DNA of 64,000 nt from an uncultured Lachnospiraceae bacterium (lineage in GTDB: Bacteria; Bacillota; Clostridia; Lachnospirales; Lachnospiraceae): contig CANAPP010000006.1 of assembly GCA_947363565.1 (NCBI GenBank), positions 21,262 through 85,261 on the forward strand. The letters run 5' to 3'. Positions 15,723-25,236 of the stretch are shown here, one piece after another; the first letter of the stretch is position 1; the number at the start of each line of letters is the position of its first letter. The notes under the pieces were generated by a model. That model did no database searches. It saw only the letters and a program-made list of their open reading frames with translations, and was not told where the DNA came from. The translations under genes and the position numbers were made by a program.

Positions 15723-16928
15723 CTATTCTCTGTCTTTTATTATCTTCTCTGCCGCCCGCTTTGCAAACACCAGGCTCTCAAGCAGTGAATTGCTCGCCAG
15801 CCGGTTCGCCCCATGCACGCCGTTGCAGCTCGTCTCGCCCACTGCATAGAGATTTTCCATGGAACTCTTACTGTCCGCATCCACCCAGATTCCTCCCATA
15901 AAATAATGCTGGGCCGGAACCACCGGGATGCACTCCCTGGTCACGTCATACCCTTCCTCCAGGCAATGCTCGTATATATGGGGGAAATGCTTTAATATCG
16001 TCTCCTTGTCAATATGCTCCATGGAAAGCCACACATAGTCCGTTCCGTCCTCCGCCATCTGCCGCCGGATTGCATCCGCCACCACATCCCGGGGGAGAAG
16101 TTCATTGACAAACCGCTCTTTCTTCTTATTATACAGGACTGCGCCCTCCCCCCGGACAGACTCGGAAATCAGGAATCTGCGCCCCGGTTTCTTCGAGTAC
16201 AGCGTCGTGGGGTGGAACTGTACATAGTCGAGATTCTCCAGGCGGATATTGTGCCTTTTGGCAATCTCAACGGCATCCCCCGTCAGATGCGGGAAATTCG
16301 TGGAATGCCGGTAACATCCGCCGATTCCCCCTGTTGCCAGAACCGTATCCCGCGCCAGAATCCGGAACTCTTTGTCCGCATCTGTTTCTGTCAAGGCCAG
16401 CCCCTCTGCTGTATTCATAACTCTCCTCGCCGCAACTCCATGGCATACGCCGTCCTTTTCTATAATATCAGTCATTTCCGTATATTCATAAACCGTAATA
16501 TTCTTCCGCTCCCTGACCCGCTCCAAAAGCTTTCCGGTAATCTCCCGCCCGGTAATATCCTCATGGAACAGAATCCTGGGCCTTGAGTGCGCCCCCTCTC
16601 TCGTATAGACGAACTCCCCGTCCTCCTTGGCAAATTCCACGCCAAAATTTACCAGGTCACGGATTACATCCCTTGAGCCGCGCAGCATAATGTCCACCGA
16701 CTCCTTCCGGTTCTCGTAATGCCCCGCCCGCATAGTATCCTCAAAATACCCGTCATAATCCTCCTCATCCCGAAGGACACAGATTCCCCCCTGGGCGAGA
16801 AAGGAATCACTGCTCTCGGCATCTGACTTTGTAAGCATTACGACCCGCAGGTCTTCCGGAAGGTTCAGCGCCGCGAACAATCCGCCCACGCCTGTTCCTA
16901 CTATCACTACATCTGCATTTACATCCAT
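15723..16928 (-). CDS. nadB: L-aspartate oxidase
   Basis: Start at the ATG at 16928 (MDVNADVVIVGTGVGGLFAA), nine bases after GGAGG; the longer frame from 16958 overlaps nadA. The FAD Rossmann motif GTGVGGLFAAL is at the N-terminus, the SFLAQGGI motif follows, and the active-site segment HSRPRILFHEDITGREI, the LDYVQFHPTTLY stretch and the C-terminal VGETSCNGVHGANRLASNSL are all present. It oxidises aspartate to iminoaspartate. At about 401 residues it lacks the C-terminal helical domain of the 530-residue Escherichia coli type, which is common in Clostridia. Confidence 0.94.
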   Translation of the reverse strand: MDVNADVVIVGTGVGGLFAALNLPEDLRVVMLTKSDAESSDSFLAQGGICVLRDEEDYDGYFEDTMRAGHYENRKESVDIMLRGSRDVIRDLVNFGVEFAKEDGEFVYTREGAHSRPRILFHEDITGREITGKLLERVRERKNITVYEYTEMTDIIEKDGVCHGVAARRVMNTAEGLALTETDADKEFRILARDTVLATGGIGGCYRHSTNFPHLTGDAVEIAKRHNIRLENLDYVQFHPTTLYSKKPGRRFLISESVRGEGAVLYNKKKERFVNELLPRDVVADAIRRQMAEDGTDYVWLSMEHIDKETILKHFPHIYEHCLEEGYDVTRECIPVVPAQHYFMGGIWVDADSKSSMENLYAVGETSCNGVHGANRLASNSLLESLVFAKRAAEKIIKDRE

Positions 16929-16947
16929 CTTCCTTGTCCTCCGCCGG

Positions 16948-17853
16948 TCATCTCGCAAGCTCGAGCATTCGCTCTAAAGGCCGCCTCGTCTCTTCCCCAA
17001 GCTCCGTCTCCATATGTACTTCATTTTCCCCGGTCTTTAAGACATGCAGCACTTTTTCCAGCGTCACCAGTTTCATGTCCGGACACACGGGAAGAGTGTC
17101 GGTAAAGTAGAATTTCTTTTCCGGATTCTTCTGCTTAAGCTCGTGGGCGACGCCTTCCTCAGTACAGATGATAAATTCCTTCCCGCTGCTCTTTGTGGCA
17201 AACTTAATAATGCCGGATGTGCTGCCCACATAGTCCGAAAGCTCCAGCACCGCCCCGGCGCATTCCGGGTGGGAGAGCACTAAAGCGTCCGGATGCTCTT
17301 TCTTTGCCTTTTTTATCTCCTCCGTCTGCATCCGCTCATGGGTCGGGCAGTAACCTTCATTATAGATAAAATTCTTCTCCGGCGCCTGCTTCGCGATAAA
17401 ATGCGCCAGATTCCTGTCCGGGATAAAGAAAATGTTCCGGTTGGGGAGCGCTTTTACAATCTTCACCGCATTTGCGGATGTCACGCAGACGTCCGAAAGC
17501 CGCTTAAGCTCCGCCGTAGAATTGATATAGCAGACTACCGCCAAATCTTCATATTTCTCCCGCATCCGCCGGATCGTCTCCTCGTCCGCCATATGCGCCA
17601 TGGGGCAGTCCGCTTTCCCGTCCGGCATCAGGACGGTCTTTTCCGGGTTCAGCGCCTTGGCACTCTCCCCCATGAACGACACGCCGCAAAATACGATCAC
17701 CTGCGCCCCCGTCTCTGCCGCCGCCTTGCTGAGATAATAAGAATCTCCCACATAGTCCGCAATTTCCTGAACTTCCGGCGCCACATAATAATGCGCCAGG
17801 ATCACCGCGTTTTTTTCCTTTTTTAATGACTGTATTTCCTCTGTGATTGTCAT
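16948..17853 (-). CDS. nadA: Quinolinate synthase
   Basis: Start at MTITEEIQSLKKEKNAVILA (17853), ten bases after AGGAGG; the upstream open frame would add 47 unlikely residues including the promoter region. The 301-residue product has the three cysteines of the 4Fe-4S cluster (VIVFCGVSFMGES, HPECAGAVLELSDYVGS, LPVCPDMKL). It condenses iminoaspartate with dihydroxyacetone phosphate to quinolinate. First gene of the NAD operon under a likely NiaR-controlled promoter. Confidence 0.95.
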   Translation of the reverse strand: MTITEEIQSLKKEKNAVILAHYYVAPEVQEIADYVGDSYYLSKAAAETGAQVIVFCGVSFMGESAKALNPEKTVLMPDGKADCPMAHMADEETIRRMREKYEDLAVVCYINSTAELKRLSDVCVTSANAVKIVKALPNRNIFFIPDRNLAHFIAKQAPEKNFIYNEGYCPTHERMQTEEIKKAKKEHPDALVLSHPECAGAVLELSDYVGSTSGIIKFATKSSGKEFIICTEEGVAHELKQKNPEKKFYFTDTLPVCPDMKLVTLEKVLHVLKTGENEVHMETELGEETRRPLERMLELAR

Positions 17854-17902
17854 CGCCTTGTATCCTCCTGTAAAATCATAACGGTCCATAACATTCCGAC
17901 AC

Positions 17903-17940
17903 AGTATAGCACATATCTTTACAGATGACAAGACACTTGT
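17903..17940 (-). promoter_or_regulatory. nadA promoter with candidate NiaR operator
   Basis: Minus-strand TTGTCA (17926-17931), 17 bases, TATACT (17903-17908). The imperfect palindrome ACAAGTGTCTTGTCATCTGT (17921-17940) covers the -35 box. It has the GTGTC-type core known for NiaR sites, and niaR ends this operon. Binding there would block RNA polymerase when nicotinate is plentiful. Confidence 0.65.
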
Positions 17941-18074
17941 CGCCGCCTGCATGGACATTATATTTACAAAGGACTTGAATTCATCTCTTATCACGTTTCT
18001 TTTCTTGTGTTATCCGGAAATCCATGCTATAAATTAGATAGGACATTTTTGCTGAAAAATGGGGAGGGATAGAT

Positions 18075-18800
18075 ATGAACGGATGGTTTTTGGGAAAAAC
18101 ATTGATGACACATCTGAGAGATCTGAATTTTATGTCAATTCTTGTACGGATCTGCCTGTCCGTCCTTGTCGGCGGGATTCTGGGGATGGAGCGCGGCAAG
18201 AAAAACCGGCCGGCCGGACTTCGGACTTATATCCTCGTCTGCCTTGGCTCGGCCCTTGTGATGATGACGAATCAATACGTATATGTCACTTATCAGGCCG
18301 GTGACCCTATGCGCCTGGGCGCGCAGGTGATCAGCGGCGTCGGGTTCCTTGGCGCCGGGACGATCATACTGACCGGGAGAAATAAGATTACGGGGATCAC
18401 TACCGCAGCCGGACTTTGGACGGCAGCATGCAGCGGCCTGGCAATCGGGATTGGATTCTACGAGGGAGCCATCCTCGGCGGGATTGCCATCGCTTTTACG
18501 GTATCAGGCCTGTTAAAGTTCGATATCTGGCTCCGCAAAAAATCCAGATATCTTGACCTTTACATTGAGTACAATGTGGAAAAAGGGAATTTCAGCGGAT
18601 TTCTTAAATATGCTAAAGAGCATCAGCTTGAGGTACATAATATCCAGATCAGCCAGGGTTATTCCTGGCGCGACACCGGCGGAAAGCACCGCACCTTAAG
18701 CTACATCGTGACCGTGTCCAGCCAGACTAACCGCACCCATGCGGAAACCATCGAAATTCTGGCCCATGAAAAAGGAGTTCAGTTTGTGGAGGAATTATAA
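18075..18800 (+). CDS. MgtC/SapB-family membrane protein
   Basis: A 241-residue protein preceded by GGGGAGGGATAGAT. Four to five membrane helices fill residues 20-150, with the family signatures VGGILGMERGKKNRPAGLRT and ISGVGFLGAGTIILTGRNKI. The C-terminal 80 residues form a soluble ACT-like domain. MgtC proteins affect magnesium homeostasis and F-ATPase activity in pathogens; the job in commensal Clostridia is unclear. Convergent with the XRE regulator gene, whose end overlaps its last 22 bases. Confidence 0.88.
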   Translation: MNGWFLGKTLMTHLRDLNFMSILVRICLSVLVGGILGMERGKKNRPAGLRTYILVCLGSALVMMTNQYVYVTYQAGDPMRLGAQVISGVGFLGAGTIILTGRNKITGITTAAGLWTAACSGLAIGIGFYEGAILGGIAIAFTVSGLLKFDIWLRKKSRYLDLYIEYNVEKGNFSGFLKYAKEHQLEVHNIQISQGYSWRDTGGKHRTLSYIVTVSSQTNRTHAETIEILAHEKGVQFVEEL

Positions 18801-19789
18801 GTGACACCCCGAAAGCTCTCCTCAAGATTCTCCTTAAGTTCCTCGATAAACTCTTTTCGCATCTCCTCAAACTCCATATGCTCATAAAGGGACGCATAAC
18901 GAAAACTGCCGATATCCTCCACGGCAGAAAGTAACTCCCTCATCGTATCAGCCACGGTCTTCTCGTCCTTCTCCCACTCTGCAAGCAAAAGTTTCCCCCC
19001 GACTTCATAATATCTCCCCATCTCAAAGCATCTCGCCATCTCTCCGAGCTTATCCACAAGCATATGCGCCTTTTCCCTGTCATTTTCCCTCACCGCTAAC
19101 TGATACATCCCGCTAAGCGCTGCATCTACCATCTGAAAATCAGAAAAAATCAACTCTTCATACGCCCTGTACGCCTCATGGATCCGGTTCGTCGCGCCGT
19201 AAAGCTGCGCCTGCTTTCTCTTCCGCTCCGGATTCTGCTCAGAAAAATAATTCAGGCATTCCTCTGCTTTCCCGTACTCTTCTTTCCGCATATAGAAACC
19301 AAACAAAGAATCAGCGGCTCTCCATCGAATCACTTCATCCTTGCTCTTAAGGACGCGCTCATATAAAGAGAAGATGTACTCCTCATAATTCTTTGCGTCA
19401 GGGAAGTCGGAAAGCCCCTGGATCACCTGTCGTGCATCGAGAAGTACCGCCGTCTGCCAGATCAGCATCTCGCAGTTTGGATACTGCTCAAGCATCCTTT
19501 TTGCATCGCCGAATACTTTCTCATAAGGCTCATATTTAAGCTTTTTGTCAAGCTCGCAGATAAATTCCTTTATCGCATCTCCGGTCGGCTCCTCCCGGAA
19601 AGAAAGCAGCGTATCCAGCGAGACATCCAAAAGCCTTGCAATGGGGGCAAGCAGCGTGATGTCCGGAAGGGAATTGCCCTTTTCCCACTTGTTCACCGCC
19701 GGGGCAGTCACCCCAAGGCGGCGCGCCATCTCCTCCTGTGTCAGATTACTTCTTTTTCGGTATGTCCGGATTACTTCACCTAACTGCAT
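18779..19789 (-). CDS. XRE-family regulator with helical-repeat C-terminus
   Basis: Start at the ATG at 19789 (MQLGEVIRTYRKRSNLTQEE), seven bases after AGGAGA. The N-terminal 65 residues are a classic helix-turn-helix (LTQEEMARRLGVTAPAVNKW). The remaining 270 residues are helical and TPR-like (KAEECLNYFSEQNPERKRKQ, EAYRAYEELIF). This HTH-plus-TPR layout recalls quorum-type and Rgg-like regulators, but no peptide gene is evident nearby. The target is unknown. Confidence 0.8.
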   Translation of the reverse strand: MQLGEVIRTYRKRSNLTQEEMARRLGVTAPAVNKWEKGNSLPDITLLAPIARLLDVSLDTLLSFREEPTGDAIKEFICELDKKLKYEPYEKVFGDAKRMLEQYPNCEMLIWQTAVLLDARQVIQGLSDFPDAKNYEEYIFSLYERVLKSKDEVIRWRAADSLFGFYMRKEEYGKAEECLNYFSEQNPERKRKQAQLYGATNRIHEAYRAYEELIFSDFQMVDAALSGMYQLAVRENDREKAHMLVDKLGEMARCFEMGRYYEVGGKLLLAEWEKDEKTVADTMRELLSAVEDIGSFRYASLYEHMEFEEMRKEFIEELKENLEESFRGVTYNSSTN

Positions 19790-19806
19790 ATGTAGTTCTC
19801 CTCTCC

Positions 19807-19991
19807 CATGAATCATATGACCTTTTGACCCCTGTATTGGCACCTGATGATGCCGCGGATTGCTCCGCATTTCATGCTCACGCAATCCTGAAAACATTCA
19901 AAATCCGCCCTGCCAGGCTCCTTTTTCATGTTTTTCGGGTCCCAAAGTCATGCCGATTCATTTAAGCATGAATCATATGACCTTTTGACCC
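19807..19991. repeat. 25-bp direct repeat pair upstream of the XRE gene
   Basis: The plus-strand sequence CATGAATCATATGACCTTTT plus GACCC occurs at 19807-19831 and again at 19967-19991, 160 bases apart. The first copy ends 18 bases before the XRE start codon. The 135 bases between contain a related TTCGGGTCCCAAAGTCATGC stretch. No ORF is supported between 19790 and 20083. The copies may be an operator pair or an intergenic repeat family of this genome. Confidence 0.7.
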
Positions 19992-20083
19992 TTGGCATCA
20001 TCATATCAAAGAATCACGCAACCGGCAATTGAGGGCATGTCAGGATTTCCGGCTAAAATATAACCGCCGCTCAAAAAACAAAA

Positions 20084-21412
20084 CTATTTTTCAAATCCGT
20101 TCAACACTCCCAATAAAAGGCGTTTCCTTTTATGCACTTCTAAAAATTCCTGATACCGGGATTTCCATTCCTCTGTCCATTGATTCTTTTTCATAATCTT
20201 ACGGATTTCTTTTAAGATTGCTGCCGCATGGCGGTAATTGCTCTCTTTCCCCAATCCTACATAAAATGAAACCTCTCCCCAATACAGTTCCACAATTTCT
20301 CTCGGGTATTTTCCCGCCAGCCTTTTGCTGAAGTAATGGTTACCATCCAGACACCAGACACCGCGCTGCGGATGAGACGTAAGATAATCGATGACCTCCC
20401 CCGTTTCATCTTTCTCAATAAGAATATCGAAATAAGCCGAAAGGTCGTTCTTCTTTACCGCTTTCAGTATTTCCCCTTCTTCTTTCTGAAAATCTTCAGC
20501 ACTCAGCTCCTCTTTACATTTCTTATACAGCTCTTTCATACTCTTTCTGCCAGGGCAGGATATCAGTTCAAGCAACGTTTCCTTCTGTTTCGGGTAATCC
20601 CCTTTTTCCGTATAGTATTGATGCATCAGCTCTGTCATCGTATCCTGATCCCGCTTTCTTTTCTTTGAGTCTTTATATAACTTTTCCAGAGCCGCCTCGT
20701 CCTTTTTTCTCTTATAATAGTTAAACAAGTAGCTGTATATCTCATCCAGCCGTCCGTTGCATTTATTCAATCCCTCCAGCACGATTTTTAACGCCTTATC
20801 CTCATCTCCATGTTTCTTATAATACCCCGCAAGCGCAAGATAGTCCGAGCCATAAGTTAAGTTGGCCTTTTTACTTTCTATGAATTTTTCATCTTCTCCA
20901 TTCTTCAGATAAATATCTGCCGCCAAGTTGCGATAATAAGTGTTTCCCTTATTATTCAGGAAATCCGCAAGATACAGGTGTTCTTCCTTTGTCCGGCACA
21001 ACACCAATGCTATATCCACAAGGCAGTCTGTAAATCCGCTGTTATCGGATGCTACAAAACAGAGCATCTCATCCAGCACCTCACGCCTTACCTCCCAGGA
21101 TATCTCATTATTTTCAAGCAGTTTCCCCATAGCCTTCAGCTCATCATACGCATCCTCTTCATCAGATTCCGGACCGCCCCCGTACATATCAAATTCTTCT
21201 ATAATGCTATTGGCTTTCTTCCAATGTTTCCTGAACTGCTTTTCAATAATAAGGTTATGATTCCCGGACTTTTGTTTCTCCTCTTTTTTCTGGCAATAGT
21301 CAAGTAATATCTGCTCTGCCTTCCCGCTTTCAGACACCATATGATAAATCAAATCTTTTAACTGTTCCTTGTCAAACACATCCGTCAAAGTATTGACTGT
21401 CTTCATATCCAT
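20084..21412 (-). CDS. Helical-repeat protein of unknown function
   Basis: A 442-residue soluble, highly charged protein. After an N-terminal segment resembling a SWIM-associated or HEAT-like region (residues 1-140), it carries TPR-like helical pairs (ADIYLKNGEDEKFIESKKAN, LALAGYYKKHGDEDKALKIV, LFNYYKRKKDEAALEKLYKD). No catalytic motif, membrane segment or signal is seen. It ends 1329 bases before the DUF2130 gene start region and is transcribed in the same direction six bases after that gene. I cannot assign a function. Confidence 0.7.
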   Translation of the reverse strand: MDMKTVNTLTDVFDKEQLKDLIYHMVSESGKAEQILLDYCQKKEEKQKSGNHNLIIEKQFRKHWKKANSIIEEFDMYGGGPESDEEDAYDELKAMGKLLENNEISWEVRREVLDEMLCFVASDNSGFTDCLVDIALVLCRTKEEHLYLADFLNNKGNTYYRNLAADIYLKNGEDEKFIESKKANLTYGSDYLALAGYYKKHGDEDKALKIVLEGLNKCNGRLDEIYSYLFNYYKRKKDEAALEKLYKDSKKRKRDQDTMTELMHQYYTEKGDYPKQKETLLELISCPGRKSMKELYKKCKEELSAEDFQKEEGEILKAVKKNDLSAYFDILIEKDETGEVIDYLTSHPQRGVWCLDGNHYFSKRLAGKYPREIVELYWGEVSFYVGLGKESNYRHAAAILKEIRKIMKKNQWTEEWKSRYQEFLEVHKRKRLLLGVLNGFEK

Positions 21413-21418
21413 ACTGCT

Positions 21419-22654
21419 TTATTCCTCCGAGCCTTCCTTCCTCAGCTCCTCAAACATCTCCCTCACCGCCGGCGCATTTTTCGTCAGCCGCTTGATACTT
21501 AAGTCCTCTGCCTTATTATTCGCCAGCCGCAGATTATTCTCCGACGACAAGAGCGCCTCCTTCGTCTTCTGCAGATGCGTAATCGTCTTGTCAATCTCGT
21601 CAATCGCCGTCTGAAACTTCGTGCTTGCAATCCGGTAATTGCGGGCAAATCCTTCCTTGAACGCGTTCATATTTTCCTCAAAATGCAGGATGTCCACCTG
21701 CTGGTGCTTTGCCGCCTCAAGCTCCCTTCGGTACTGCAGGGAATTCATCGCTGCATTCCGCAAAAGCGTGATCATCGGGATAAAAAACTGCGGACGTATC
21801 ACATACATCTTTTCATACTTATAAGAGACATCCACGATACCGTTATTGTAAAGTTCATTGTCAATCTCAAGGAGCGATACAAGTACCGCATACTCACACT
21901 TCTTCTCCCGCCTGTCCTTGTCAAGCTCCTTTAAGAAATCCTCATTCTTATGCTTGGTGGCCGTCTCATCCATCTCATTTTTCATCTCGAACATGATAGA
22001 GATAAACTCAACCCCATCCACCGCCTCCCGGAAAATGAAATCGCCCTTGCTGCCCGTGCGCGCGTCATTGTCCTTCTCGAAATACGCATTGGGAAACGCC
22101 GTCATCCTGAGTGCGTTAAACTGGTTCATGCAGTGCATCTCCAGGCTCTCCCCAATCATCTTCGTCGACTGCCGCACCTTGAAGTCCTTATAATACTCAA
22201 TCTGCTCGTCCTTAAGTTTTAGCCTGTCCTCATACTGTTTCTTTAACGACTGCTCCTTAAGCTCATTTTCCGTCTCCTTATTGGACAGCTTACTCTTAAG
22301 CTCGGCAATCTCCGCCGCTTTCTCAGAAAGCGCCTTTTCCTTCTCATTTAAGACCTCGCTGACCGCAAGCTTTTTCTCCGTCTCATTCCCGGCAGCCTGC
22401 GCTCTTAACTCCCCGATCAGCCTGTCCTTCTCTGAAAGCTTTGCATCCTTCGCGGAAAGCTCTTTCGCAAACTTCTCATTCTGCTCCATCTGTGCCAGTT
22501 TCAGCGCATTCTCCTTCATCTGTGCGAAATCATCCTCCCGCCGCTTAAGCTCTTTTTCGAACTCCTTATCCCTGACCTGCTTTGCAATCTGCGCGTAGCC
22601 GGACTCGTCCACTGCAAAAACCTCCCCGCAGTTAGGGCACTTAATCTCCTGCAT
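21419..22654 (-). CDS. DUF2130-domain protein
   Basis: A 411-residue protein. It opens with a zinc-ribbon-like IKCPNCGEVFAVDESGYAQI, then a long coiled coil (about residues 25-165), then a conserved block with GDFIFREAVDGVEFISIMFE and the later KKCEYAVLVSLLE segment. The E-K pair in MFEMKNE and the preceding GDFIF fit the PD-(D/E)xK-like fold proposed for DUF2130. The family is widespread and uncharacterised; a DNA-related role is only inferred. Preceded by CAGGGAGGATG. Confidence 0.8.
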   Translation of the reverse strand: MQEIKCPNCGEVFAVDESGYAQIAKQVRDKEFEKELKRREDDFAQMKENALKLAQMEQNEKFAKELSAKDAKLSEKDRLIGELRAQAAGNETEKKLAVSEVLNEKEKALSEKAAEIAELKSKLSNKETENELKEQSLKKQYEDRLKLKDEQIEYYKDFKVRQSTKMIGESLEMHCMNQFNALRMTAFPNAYFEKDNDARTGSKGDFIFREAVDGVEFISIMFEMKNEMDETATKHKNEDFLKELDKDRREKKCEYAVLVSLLEIDNELYNNGIVDVSYKYEKMYVIRPQFFIPMITLLRNAAMNSLQYRRELEAAKHQQVDILHFEENMNAFKEGFARNYRIASTKFQTAIDEIDKTITHLQKTKEALLSSENNLRLANNKAEDLSIKRLTKNAPAVREMFEELRKEGSEE

Positions 22655-22769
22655 GATCGCTCATCCTCCCTGTTGATCGTAAAACTTAAGTATTCTCTGC
22701 CCTTTTATCTTAGCACAAAAATGCCCTTCTTTACATCAATAATATATCCCTGTACATGTTTTATCCGCC

Positions 22770-22799
22770 AAAAAACTCCCCTGCCTTACGGCAAAGGAG
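22770..22799 (-). terminator. Intrinsic terminator of the composite transporter operon
   Basis: Minus-strand stem CTCC-TTTGCC / GGCAG-GGGAG with a GTAA loop (22776-22799) followed by six T residues. It comes about 60 bases after the stop of the MacB-type permease, so the operon ends without a further gene. Confidence 0.75.
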
Positions 22800-22858
22800 C
22801 AAATTGATCAGGCAATCCGCTGCAAAGCTATTGCCATTGTCTGTGCATCCCCCATCCG

Positions 22859-23833
22859 TCACCGGCCGCCGGTTACCCACGGATGAACACAGACCTGCAG
22901 CACTACCGCCATCATCTCCAGCACCAACGCCTGCCGCCACAGCCCGAACATCCGCTGCCACGATACAAACTCCTGATGGCAGGAAAGCCCCTTAACCTGC
23001 AGCCTTTTCTCCGTAAAGCATTGCAGGAAAAAATCAAAATCCGACCAGTAGGAGGGAAGATAATCACTGCCCGGCGACGCAAATCCAATTCCCATAATCA
23101 TAACTTCTGCCGAAAGCACCAGGTACAGCAATGCGATGATCCTTTTTTTCCTCTCCCTCACCCCGGCCCAGAAAAAGCATCCTGCCGCCGGCAGAAAATA
23201 AAAAAGGCATGCCGTCATATAATACAGATGCCCGTCTATTCTCTGCTGCCCTACATTTCCAAGGGACGCCTCAAGGGTGCCGAAAGCCGCCGCCGAGGAT
23301 GACATCCTCTCCGCTTTTTTTGCCGCGATGCCGTCGTATTCTGCGCCGTCGCCTGCCGGAACGACGCATAGCGGCTGATCCCCTAAAAGAAGTCCCGCGA
23401 CCGCAAGCCGCTTCCCCTCAACGTCCACCTCCAGCCCAAGGACATTGTCTGATCCGAAGATCGTCCGCGCTGTCTCTGTGTCCAGCAGACACACATTCCG
23501 CTCCCCTTCCGTGAAATACCTTCCCCTTTCCAGCATTTCCCCGAAAACAGCGCTCTGCTGCCCTTTCACCCGGTACAGGGATACTATCTGCTCCCTGCCG
23601 GTACCTGAAAAACTGATCGGTACTTTCCCTTCTGCTTTCCACAGAACTGCCTCTGAAAATATTTTTTCGGATTCATTCTCCCGGGCAAGCCGCGTTAAGG
23701 CACTCTCCGCTACCTCACCCTTTCCATAGGCAACCGCCGTGATATCCGCATACGAAAAGAGGCTGTAAAGACGGGTGATGATCAACAGGTTCAGCGCGGT
23801 TAAAAACAGGAAATAAATTACTGTCCTTTTCAC
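22859..23833 (-). CDS. MacB/FtsX-type permease-like membrane protein
   Basis: A 324-residue protein with an N-terminal membrane helix (about 5-27) and an extracellular domain of about 170 residues. It has the MacB periplasmic-domain pattern (LDTETARTIFGSDNVLGLEV then GKRLAVAGLL). Three more helices follow (about 205-226, 235-254, 292-314). It resembles the core permease of MacAB-type exporters but is short and its helix spacing is loose. It overlaps the HlyD-like gene by four bases. No ATP-binding partner is encoded anywhere in the operon. The substrate is unknown. Confidence 0.65.
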   Translation of the reverse strand: MKRTVIYFLFLTALNLLIITRLYSLFSYADITAVAYGKGEVAESALTRLARENESEKIFSEAVLWKAEGKVPISFSGTGREQIVSLYRVKGQQSAVFGEMLERGRYFTEGERNVCLLDTETARTIFGSDNVLGLEVDVEGKRLAVAGLLLGDQPLCVVPAGDGAEYDGIAAKKAERMSSSAAAFGTLEASLGNVGQQRIDGHLYYMTACLFYFLPAAGCFFWAGVRERKKRIIALLYLVLSAEVMIMGIGFASPGSDYLPSYWSDFDFFLQCFTEKRLQVKGLSCHQEFVSWQRMFGLWRQALVLEMMAVVLQVCVHPWVTGGR

Positions 23834-25218
23834 TCCTTTATCCGTACCCGGTCACCTCCTGACACGTATTTTTCTGAAGACACGATAATCTGATCTGACT
23901 TTTTAAGCTCTGACATTATGGCGGCATTTTTCCCATCCTTCTCAAGAACCGTTACCGGAACCCGTTTCGCCGTCTGAACCGTCCCGAGCATCTGTTCTGT
24001 CTCGGTAAGGATCAGGCAGTACGCCCCGTTTATATCCTCACGCAGCGCCGGGACTGGTATCATCTGCTCATATTCTTTCTCCGACTCCGTCTCTGCCTTC
24101 CAGGTGAATGTATCTGCTTTTTCTGTCTCTGTCTCTTCGGGAAGCGCCGCGTACCAGATATATGTCTCCTCTTTTTTCTCGCCCTCTTCTGCATTTTCCT
24201 CAGACACCGCCACAGCTTCTATCGTGACTTCTGTTTTACCGCCTGAAGAAAATTCTACTTCCGCCTGTGTGCCCGGCACGACCTTCTTCTTATCCTCTGC
24301 GGTCATCTCACCCCTAAGTCTCCACCCGCCGTTTCCAATCGTTATATACTCTGTCCCCGCAGTGACAGCTCCGGTCTGCACATGATTTTCGAGAACCGTA
24401 CAGTCTCTTTCTGCCAGGATCCTTCCGCCGGCTCGCTCATACCGCTTAAGAAGCTTAAGCTCCTTTCCCGCTGTCTCCGCCTGGGCTGCTGCTGCCTGGG
24501 CGCCGGTCATTGCCGCCTCCCGGGCATCAGCGCTGTTCTTATCCTGGGCGGCATCCTCTTTCCTGGCCAGACGGTATGCTGCCTGGGCCTGGGAATTTTC
24601 CTCCCTTGCGGCCTCTGTCTCGGCTTTCGCTGCCCGGTACGCCTCTTTAAGCTCCTTAAGCTTCGGTGTATCACCTCCGCCATCGCCGTCCTCTGCCCCC
24701 TCCCGGTCAGATGCCGTTCTCTCTTTGTAAGCTTCCCATAAAGCTTTCGCCTTTCTCTCATCACCCTGCGCCTTTTTCAGCTTCTTTTCCGCCGCCGAGA
24801 GTGTCTGGTATGCGCTCTCTGCCGCCGGCACTCTTGCCTGCTTTCTGGCGGATATCTGCTGCTCCTTTGCCTGAAGCTCAAGCTGCTTTAATTCGGACTC
24901 TTTCTTTTCAATCACCTGCCTGAGATATTTTTTGCGAAACTTTACCAGGCATTTTCCCTTTCTCACGGTACTTCCCTGCCCGGCAGTCCACTCTACCTGC
25001 TGTCCTTCCCACAGAAATATATTCTCTTCTTTCTTCGGCACGATATTTCCCGTCCCTTCATAAGTATAAGAAAGCTTGCCGCGGCCTGTCTTTTTCACTT
25101 CCACTTGTGCCACCAGAACGGACGCTGCCGCCCGGGAGAGCACTGTGCACACCGCCATAGCCGCAAGAAAGCCTAAAAGCACTTTGACCGCCAGTCTCTT
25201 GCCTGTCTTCACCTTCAA
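23830..25218 (-). CDS. HlyD/MacA-like membrane fusion (adaptor) protein
   Basis: A 462-residue protein with an N-terminal anchor helix (about 8-30), a barrel-sandwich half (TYEGTGNIVPKKEENIFLWE), a long alpha-helical coiled-coil hairpin (about 90-260, Ala/Lys/Glu-rich), the second lipoyl half (ILAERDCTVLENHVQTGAV) and beta-barrel and membrane-proximal parts to the end. This is the order of adaptor proteins for tripartite-type or Gram-positive MacA-like exporters. It sits between sugar-type importer permeases and a MacB-type permease, an unusual neighbourhood. Confidence 0.8.
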   Translation of the reverse strand: MKVKTGKRLAVKVLLGFLAAMAVCTVLSRAAASVLVAQVEVKKTGRGKLSYTYEGTGNIVPKKEENIFLWEGQQVEWTAGQGSTVRKGKCLVKFRKKYLRQVIEKKESELKQLELQAKEQQISARKQARVPAAESAYQTLSAAEKKLKKAQGDERKAKALWEAYKERTASDREGAEDGDGGGDTPKLKELKEAYRAAKAETEAAREENSQAQAAYRLARKEDAAQDKNSADAREAAMTGAQAAAAQAETAGKELKLLKRYERAGGRILAERDCTVLENHVQTGAVTAGTEYITIGNGGWRLRGEMTAEDKKKVVPGTQAEVEFSSGGKTEVTIEAVAVSEENAEEGEKKEETYIWYAALPEETETEKADTFTWKAETESEKEYEQMIPVPALREDINGAYCLILTETEQMLGTVQTAKRVPVTVLEKDGKNAAIMSELKKSDQIIVSSEKYVSGGDRVRIKE

Positions 25219-25236
25219 GTCCCTCCTTTTATCATT

